Source of the DNA: Gammaproteobacteria bacterium
GTDB lineage: Bacteria > Pseudomonadota > Gammaproteobacteria > Poriferisulfidales > Poriferisulfidaceae
Direction of reading: 5' to 3'
Assembly (NCBI GenBank): GCA_028819565.1
Contig: JAPPLD010000012.1
Coordinates: 1 to 40,695, forward strand
Length of the DNA stretch: 40,695 bases
Shown in pieces: positions 35,387 through 40,695 of the stretch. Position 1 is the first letter of the stretch. Each line of letters opens with the position of its first letter. Under the pieces are notes generated by a model, which worked only from the letters and a program-made list of their open reading frames with translations, was not told where the DNA came from and did no database searches. The translations under genes were made by a program, and so were the position numbers.

Positions 35387-36811
35387 TTATTCCTTGCTCT
35401 CGCGAATACGCTGGATCAGGTCCGTGGTCGAGTAGCCTTCTATCAGTGGCAGAACGACGACTTTCCCACCCGCCTTTTCGACTTCTTTTTTGCCGACGAT
35501 CTGGGAAGGCTTGTAGTCGGCTCCTTTGACCAGCACGTCCGGCAGGATTTCGCGGATCAACTGTTCCGGCGTATCTTGGGAAAACGATACGACCCAGTCC
35601 AGGCATTCCAGGCCCGCCAGCACTTGCTGCCGGTATTTGAGTGGCTGAATCGGCCGACCCGATCCCTTGTTGCGGCGAACCGAGGAATCACTGTTGACTG
35701 CCACGACCAGCCGGTCGCCAAGTTCCGCCGCCTGCTCCAGCAACGCCACATGGCCGGCATGAAGCAGATCGAAGCAGCCGTTTGTAAACACCACGGTTTC
35801 ACCTAGTTCCCGGGTTTCCCGGATCAGTCGGCGAAGGGTGTTGTAGGGAATAACGCCGGTTTCCGTCTTTCGTTCGAGGCGCATAGCTCGCTTCAGTTCA
35901 TCCGGTGTAACGGCAGCCGTTCCAAACTTGCCAACCACCTGACCTGCGGCTAGGTTTGCCAGCCGCGTAGCTTCTTCCAGTGACAGTCCTGCGGCATGGG
36001 CACATGCGAACATGGCGATCACGGTGTCTCCGGCACCCGTGACATCGAACACATCGCGCGCAGTCACGGCAAGGTGGATGCTTTTGCGTCCTTTTTGTAA
36101 CAGCATGCCCTGTTCTCCCAATGTGACCAGCATCGCTTTCAGGCGGTGTCGGCGGCAGAGCTTTTCGGCATGGGCGGAAATCGCCTCGAGAGAAGGAACC
36201 GGTCCGACCGCGGCTTCCAATTCCCGACGATTCGGAGTAATGGCGGTTGCGCCAGCGTAGGCAGAGAAATTGGTTCGCTTAGGATCCACGAACACTGGCT
36301 TGCCCATGCGACGGCATAGGGTGATCAACGGTTGGGGATCTTCCAGGGCCCCCTTGCCGTAATCTGACAGGACGACGACATCACAATGGTTCAGGGCGGA
36401 GCGAAATCTTTTTTTAAACAATGTCTTATTGAAATTCGCACGCTTCTCGAAATCCAGCCGGATCAATTGCTGATGCTGACTGACGACCCGAAGCTTAAGC
36501 GGTGTGGTCATCCCGCTTTGAACCATCAGACGGTTTTCGATTCCATGTTTGCGGATCAGGCGGGTGAACGTGCGCCCGGGCTGATCCGGGCCGATCGGGG
36601 CCAGAAGAGTGGTTTGGGCACCCAGAGCAGCAATGTTCACGGCCACGTTGCCTGCACCGCCAATCCGTTGCTGTTTGTCTTCCACGGTGACGACGGGTAC
36701 CGGGGCCTCCGGGGAGACACGTTCGGCGCTCCCGCTCCAGTAGCGGTCCAGCATGACATCGCCGACCACCAGGGCACGGACTGAGGAGAAATCGGGTAGG
36801 CTCAGATGCAC
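35387..36811 (-). CDS. hldE: Bifunctional heptose 7-phosphate kinase / heptose 1-phosphate adenylyltransferase
   Basis: HldE makes ADP-heptose with GmhB acting in between. The N-terminal ribokinase-type domain begins SSVRALVVGDVMLDRYW, has GGAGNVAVNIAALG, and its ATP/catalytic motif VTGAGDTVIAMFA at about 260-275. The C-terminal nucleotidyltransferase has VVFTNGCFDLLHAGHVALLEQA with the HAGH motif. I chose the GTG at 36811, which lies just after the zinc-finger stop and gives the usual length (474 aa); the frame is open to a GTG at 36865 that would overlap the zinc-finger gene. Confidence 0.94.
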   Translation of the reverse strand: MHLSLPDFSSVRALVVGDVMLDRYWSGSAERVSPEAPVPVVTVEDKQQRIGGAGNVAVNIAALGAQTTLLAPIGPDQPGRTFTRLIRKHGIENRLMVQSGMTTPLKLRVVSQHQQLIRLDFEKRANFNKTLFKKRFRSALNHCDVVVLSDYGKGALEDPQPLITLCRRMGKPVFVDPKRTNFSAYAGATAITPNRRELEAAVGPVPSLEAISAHAEKLCRRHRLKAMLVTLGEQGMLLQKGRKSIHLAVTARDVFDVTGAGDTVIAMFACAHAAGLSLEEATRLANLAAGQVVGKFGTAAVTPDELKRAMRLERKTETGVIPYNTLRRLIRETRELGETVVFTNGCFDLLHAGHVALLEQAAELGDRLVVAVNSDSSVRRNKGSGRPIQPLKYRQQVLAGLECLDWVVSFSQDTPEQLIREILPDVLVKGADYKPSQIVGKKEVEKAGGKVVVLPLIEGYSTTDLIQRIRESKE

Positions 36812-36816
36812 CGGAT

Positions 36817-37044
36817 TCAGCTGTCCGAATTCACCAGCGTGTATAGAGTGCCGCAATAAGGACACCGGATCTTGTTGTCGGGCATGTCCTCAATCGGCAG
36901 AAAAATCCGGGGGTGCGAATTCCACAGGCTGGTTCCCGGCAGGGGGCAGTGGAGAGGGAGTTGTTTGGGGCGCACATTTTGCTGCGCCGCCTGGTTCGGT
37001 GTCTTATAGGAGCTTGGATGCTTCGCGGTGTGAGGATTGGGCAT
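36817..37044 (-). CDS. Zinc-finger (zf-CHCC) protein
   Basis: The 75-aa protein ends in a CHCC zinc finger: C33, H44, C61 and C64, in LHCPLPGTSLWNSHPRIFLPI and CPYCGTLYTLV. The same small gene is commonly found beside ilvE and hldE in gammaproteobacteria, and its fold resembles the NDUFS6-type finger. The biological role is not known. It lies three bases after ilvE and ends five bases before hldE, so all are one operon. Confidence 0.9.
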   Translation of the reverse strand: MPNPHTAKHPSSYKTPNQAAQQNVRPKQLPLHCPLPGTSLWNSHPRIFLPIEDMPDNKIRCPYCGTLYTLVNSDS

Positions 37045-37047
37045 GAA

Positions 37048-37977
37048 TCACTCCACAAAGGTCAGCCAGTGGAGATGACGCTCGGAACGGCCGCTCACGA
37101 TGTCCTGGTATTGCTGCTGCAACTGAGAAGTGATGGGTCCGCGCTGGCCATTGCCGATGGCTTCGCCGTCCAGTTCCCGGATCGGGGTGACGTCGGCGGC
37201 AGTTCCAGTAAAAAATGCTTCCTCGCATTGGAGCAGATCATCCCGGATCAACCGGTTTTCGCGAACCTCCAGCCTGGCTTCCTGCGCAAGCTCGATGATG
37301 GTGCGGCGGGTGATTCCGTCAAGAGCGGAACCCAGTGCCGGAGTCTCCAGCACGCCATCGCGAACAATGAACAGGTTTTCACCGCTGCCCTCCGAAATTC
37401 GCCCGTCCGTTTCCAGCAGCAACGCCTCGTCATATCCCGCCTGCTTCGCTTGTGCCGTGGCCACGGCCGAATAGACATAGTTCCCGCAGATCTTGGAACT
37501 GGTCAACGGAGAATTGACGCGATCGCGGATGATGGAGGAGGTGTAGACTCGGATGCCGCGTTCCAGGCCTTCCACGCCCAAATAGGCGCCCCATTCCCAG
37601 GCGGCCACTGCGGTGTGCACTTCAAGCCCCTTGGCGTGCAGTCCCAATCCCTCTGCCCCGTAGAAGCAGATCGGACGGATGTACGCGGTCTCCAGCCGGT
37701 TTTTTCGAACCACGTCGATGCAGGCCTGATTGACCTCCTCCTGGGAGAACGGAATGGTCATGTCGACGCAATCGGCCGAAGTGAACAGGCGGTCGGTATG
37801 TTCCTGCAGGCGGAAGATGGCAGGGCCTCGCTCGGTGGCGAATGCCCGCAGCCCCTCGAATACGCCACTGCCGTAATGCAGGCTGTGAGTCAATACATGC
37901 GTGGTTGCTTCGGCCCAGGGAACCAAGCGGTTGTCCAGCCAGATTACGGCGTCCGGGTGCGGGGCCAGTGTGCTCAT
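37048..37977 (-). CDS. ilvE: Branched-chain amino-acid aminotransferase
   Basis: IlvE is the PLP enzyme for the last step of valine, leucine and isoleucine synthesis. THSLHYGSGVFEGLRAF near the start, the lysine in LTSSKICGNYVYS that binds PLP, GRISEGSGENLF, and FFTGTAADVTPI are characteristic. The length is 309 aa from the MSTLAPHPD start, which overlaps the glnE stop as ATGA; the frame is open nine codons upstream but that lies within glnE. Confidence 0.95.
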   Translation of the reverse strand: MSTLAPHPDAVIWLDNRLVPWAEATTHVLTHSLHYGSGVFEGLRAFATERGPAIFRLQEHTDRLFTSADCVDMTIPFSQEEVNQACIDVVRKNRLETAYIRPICFYGAEGLGLHAKGLEVHTAVAAWEWGAYLGVEGLERGIRVYTSSIIRDRVNSPLTSSKICGNYVYSAVATAQAKQAGYDEALLLETDGRISEGSGENLFIVRDGVLETPALGSALDGITRRTIIELAQEARLEVRENRLIRDDLLQCEEAFFTGTAADVTPIRELDGEAIGNGQRGPITSQLQQQYQDIVSGRSERHLHWLTFVE

Positions 37978-40695
37978 GTCGCCAGATTGAAGGTCTCGTC
38001 CCAAAGTTCCCGAATTTTCTTGCGTTCGTCGGCGAATTCATCCGGCGGAGAGTGCGGCGGCAACTCCTGCAGGTTGAGTACGTGTATCCGGTCGCGGTAA
38101 CTGAAATAGCAGGCGCGCAGGAATTCAGTTGTTTCGGTGTCCAGTAGGCCACATTGCGCCAGACGATCCAGAATCATCACTGTGGCAGTTGGCTCAATGA
38201 TTTCTGGATGTTTTCCAGCGTGAAGCAACACATTATAGTGCACCATGAACTCCAAATCAGTGATTCCGCCGGGGTCTCCCTTGATATGGAAATGCTCGGA
38301 TTGAGGGGGGTGCGCATCCAGCATTCGCCGGCGCATGTCCACGAACTCTTGCTGCAGTTCGGCGGGTTCGCGGGGTACGCATAAAACACGTGCCCGGACT
38401 TGCTCGAATGTTGCCTGCACCGCGTCATGACCCGCGACCACCCGTGCCCGCGCCAATGCTTGGCGCTCCCAGGTCCAGGCTTTTTCCTCCAGGTACTTTT
38501 CGTAGTAGTGCAGGCTGCAGACCGGCTGTCCGGACTGCCCGCCCGGCCGTAGCCGGGGATCGATTTCGTACAAGGTGCCGTAGGCGGTCATGGTCTCCAT
38601 GATGTGGATAAATCGTTGCGCAACTCGAGTGAAGAAATATTCGTTGTATACCGGCTTTTCCCCGTCGGTCATCTGCTCTTCGCCATCACTGTCATGCACG
38701 AACACCAGGTCTAGATCAGAGTTGAACCCCATTTCGAGCCCCCCGAACTTGCCGTAGGCGAGAACGGCGCAGTGGGCGGGACGGCGCTGCCCATCGACGA
38801 TGCAGTGCGGTTGGCCGTGACGCTGAAGTTGCTGCTGCAATGCCAACTCCCAGGCGCAGGCGGTAACTGTTTCAGCGACCCAGGTCAATTCGTCGCTCAC
38901 GTCCGAAAGGGATTTCGAATGAACGAGGTTGCAGGCGGCGATTTGCAGGGTTTGGGATTGCCGAAACTGGCGCAAGGCTCTCATTTGCTGCTCTAGATCG
39001 TCCTCGTCGTCCGGCAGGGCGAGCTGCAAAATCTTCTGAAGGATTTCCGGGGTTCGCTCCCCAAACAAGCTGTTCGGGGAGAGCAATTCGTCGATGAGGT
39101 GCGGGGACTCCAGGACCTGGGTTCGCACCCACGGGCTGCGGCTGGTCAGTTCGGTGAGCAAGTTCAGCGCCGGAGGGTTCTCGGTCAACAGGGCCATGCA
39201 GTCGGGCCGGCGCAGGAGGGTTTCCAGCACATCGAACAAAAGATTCAGCACCTGTGCGGAAGCATCCTGCCGACAGGCACTTTCGATCATTTTCGGAATC
39301 AAGGCCAGTGCGTAATGTCGTGCACGGGCATTCTGGACGCGCCATGCAACGGAGGCGACAATGGCGTGCAGCCTCTGCGCCGGTTCTTCTGCGCCATCCT
39401 GCAGCCCCATTTTTTCAAAGACCTGCTTCAGGTCGGCCACGTCGTCGCCGTGCTGCTGCCCGACTGTCTCGATCGCGTGCAGCAATGCTTTCAATTCTTC
39501 CGGATGCTCCTGTTCGGCTTCCAACTCCACGCGCATCAGGCAGGTGAATTCCAGTTGCAGGCTGACCCGCTGCATGGTGAGCGCGTCCACGAACTCCTGC
39601 CAGTCCGAGTAGCCCATCGGAAACTGCAGCCGGTCCCGCGCTGTTTCATTCTGCGGCAGGGTGTGCGTCTGTTGGTCGTCGACCATCTGCAGGCGATTTT
39701 CCACGGTGCGAAGAAAAGAATAAGCCTCGAACAGCAACTGCTGATCGGCGTCAGTCAGCTTCCCGCACTGGACCATGGCGTCCAGCGCCTGTATCCACGA
39801 AGTTTGTTGGAGAACCGGCTCCCGCCCCCCAAAAATCAACTGTGCGCTCTGCAGGATGAATTCCGCCTCGCGAATTCCCCCGGGGCCATGCTTGAGATCG
39901 TCTTCCAGCGTTTCCTGTCGAGCGTGGTGTGCCATCTTTGCCTTCATGGTGCGCAGTTCTTCCAGCACGTGGAAGTCCAGAGAGCGTCGAAAGATGAAAG
40001 GACGAAGCAGGTCGGTCAGTTCTGCGCCGGCAGCGATGGGCACACCCAGCGGTCGCGCCTTGATCAGCGCATAACGTTCCCATTCGCGCCCGTGGTTTTG
40101 ATAGTAGCCCTCCATGGAGGAGAACGGCAGCGCCAAGCTGCCGGTCGAGCCGAACGGGCGCAACCTCATGTCGACCCGGAAGACAAAGCCGTCGGCCGTG
40201 ACGTCGTCCAGCGCCTTGATCGTTTTCTGCCCCAGCCGGATGAAATAGGATTGTGCTTCTTCCCGGTCCGAGGCGGGGTCCGGGTAGGTGAAGATCAGGT
40301 CGATGTCGGAAGAAAAATTGAGTTCCATCCCGCCGAGCTTGCCCATGCCAAGCACCACGAACGGCACGGGCTCGCCGTTTTCGTCGGTCGGGCTGGGCTC
40401 TTTCATTCGGGAGCGGTGCCAGTGGGCGGCTCCCATCACGGCCCGGTCCGCGAAAGCGGTCAGGTCGTGCAAGGTATCCGGCAGTTCCGCCAGCCCATTG
40501 ATGTCTCGGAACATGATGCGGAGCATTTCCCGGGCTCGGGCGTGGCGCAGGATACGCGCGAAATCCGCATCTTCCGAAGTTTCAGGGTTGGGCGGTTCCA
40601 GTTCCTTGGCAATCGGGTCACGCAGGGCGGATTCCAGCAGGTCCGGGTAGGCTCGCGCAAGACGGGCCGCAAACGGACTGGCGGCAAACAGGTTG
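37974..40695 (-). CDS. glnE: Glutamine synthetase adenylyltransferase/deadenylase, 5' end outside the window
   Basis: GlnE adds or removes AMP on glutamine synthetase in response to PII, matching nitrogen supply. Both nucleotidyltransferase domains are present: GMGKLGGMELNFSSDIDLIF in the N-terminal half (deadenylylase) and AYGKFGGLEMGFNSDLDLVFVHD in the C-terminal half (adenylyltransferase). The frame remains open to the right edge (reading NLFAASPFAARLARAYPDLL at the edge), so about 907 codons are visible and a few dozen N-terminal residues are missing. It ends in an ATGA overlap with ilvE. Confidence 0.96.
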   Translation of the reverse strand, partial: NLFAASPFAARLARAYPDLLESALRDPIAKELEPPNPETSEDADFARILRHARAREMLRIMFRDINGLAELPDTLHDLTAFADRAVMGAAHWHRSRMKEPSPTDENGEPVPFVVLGMGKLGGMELNFSSDIDLIFTYPDPASDREEAQSYFIRLGQKTIKALDDVTADGFVFRVDMRLRPFGSTGSLALPFSSMEGYYQNHGREWERYALIKARPLGVPIAAGAELTDLLRPFIFRRSLDFHVLEELRTMKAKMAHHARQETLEDDLKHGPGGIREAEFILQSAQLIFGGREPVLQQTSWIQALDAMVQCGKLTDADQQLLFEAYSFLRTVENRLQMVDDQQTHTLPQNETARDRLQFPMGYSDWQEFVDALTMQRVSLQLEFTCLMRVELEAEQEHPEELKALLHAIETVGQQHGDDVADLKQVFEKMGLQDGAEEPAQRLHAIVASVAWRVQNARARHYALALIPKMIESACRQDASAQVLNLLFDVLETLLRRPDCMALLTENPPALNLLTELTSRSPWVRTQVLESPHLIDELLSPNSLFGERTPEILQKILQLALPDDEDDLEQQMRALRQFRQSQTLQIAACNLVHSKSLSDVSDELTWVAETVTACAWELALQQQLQRHGQPHCIVDGQRRPAHCAVLAYGKFGGLEMGFNSDLDLVFVHDSDGEEQMTDGEKPVYNEYFFTRVAQRFIHIMETMTAYGTLYEIDPRLRPGGQSGQPVCSLHYYEKYLEEKAWTWERQALARARVVAGHDAVQATFEQVRARVLCVPREPAELQQEFVDMRRRMLDAHPPQSEHFHIKGDPGGITDLEFMVHYNVLLHAGKHPEIIEPTATVMILDRLAQCGLLDTETTEFLRACYFSYRDRIHVLNLQELPPHSPPDEFADERKKIRELWDETFNLAT

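Noticed and set aside
36812-36865. HldE start at the GTG 18 codons upstream
   Set aside because: It would overlap the zinc-finger gene and add residues not seen in HldE; the GTG at 36811 follows that gene's stop and gives the normal length.

Overview
The window carries a gammaproteobacterial chromosome segment. The evidence is the set and order of housekeeping genes: gltD-hemE, mrcA divergent from aroK, aroB-dgt, glyQS-gmhB-plsC, and the LPS/amino-acid block waaF-hldE-(zinc-finger)-ilvE-glnE. The backbone codons are moderately GC-rich. I cannot name a genus with confidence; the zinc-finger gene between ilvE and hldE and the GmhB/HldE/WaaF set indicate a Gram-negative with heptose-containing LPS.

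Layout, left to right. (1) 1-2.7 kb is accessory: a decayed phage tail-type gene, an unknown gene, a ParDE toxin-antitoxin pair, and two unknown membrane-anchored proteins, the second bounded by a 41-bp imperfect direct repeat. (2) rpsU and gltD follow. (3) A DUF262/HNH (GmrSD-like) gene, preceded by a small coupled ORF, sits between gltD and hemE. (4) hemE, a Cache-domain protein and mrcA come next, then aroK. (5) Between aroK and aroB lie a cyclophilin-like/cupin operon whose cupin is split by a roughly 250-bp structured, protein-free insertion, a DUF5678-retropepsin pair, and a second DUF262/DUF1524 gene. (6) aroB and dgt are followed by a type I restriction island: hsdM, abiEi, abiEii, a trypsin-like protease, hsdS, and an hsdR with a C-terminal Schlafen-type AlbA_2 domain. 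The hsdR stop codon overlaps the glyQ start. (7) glyQ, glyS, gmhB, plsC, then convergently an aldo/keto reductase and a 2Fe-2S ferredoxin-like gene. (8) A tRNA-Leu(CAA), an AT-rich stretch with an odd tRNA-like sequence, and one unknown accessory gene. (9) waaF, hldE, zinc finger, ilvE and glnE, all on the minus strand, with glnE running off the right edge.

The housekeeping genes cover glutamate synthesis and its control (gltD, glnE), heme, shikimate, cell wall, LPS heptose, glycyl-tRNA charging and branched-chain amino acids. The accessory genes are mostly anti-invader functions: type I restriction, AbiE, two GmrSD-like nucleases, and ParDE. They sit in separate blocks at junctions between housekeeping genes, so this looks like a chromosome with several small defence insertions and not one large island.

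The most interesting items are the structured RNA-like insertion in the cupin gene (possibly a stand-alone HEARO/omega-RNA-type element), the protease- and AbiE-containing type I RM locus with its HsdR-AlbA_2 fusion joined to glyQ, and the tRNA-like sequence whose anticodon loop reads UUA.
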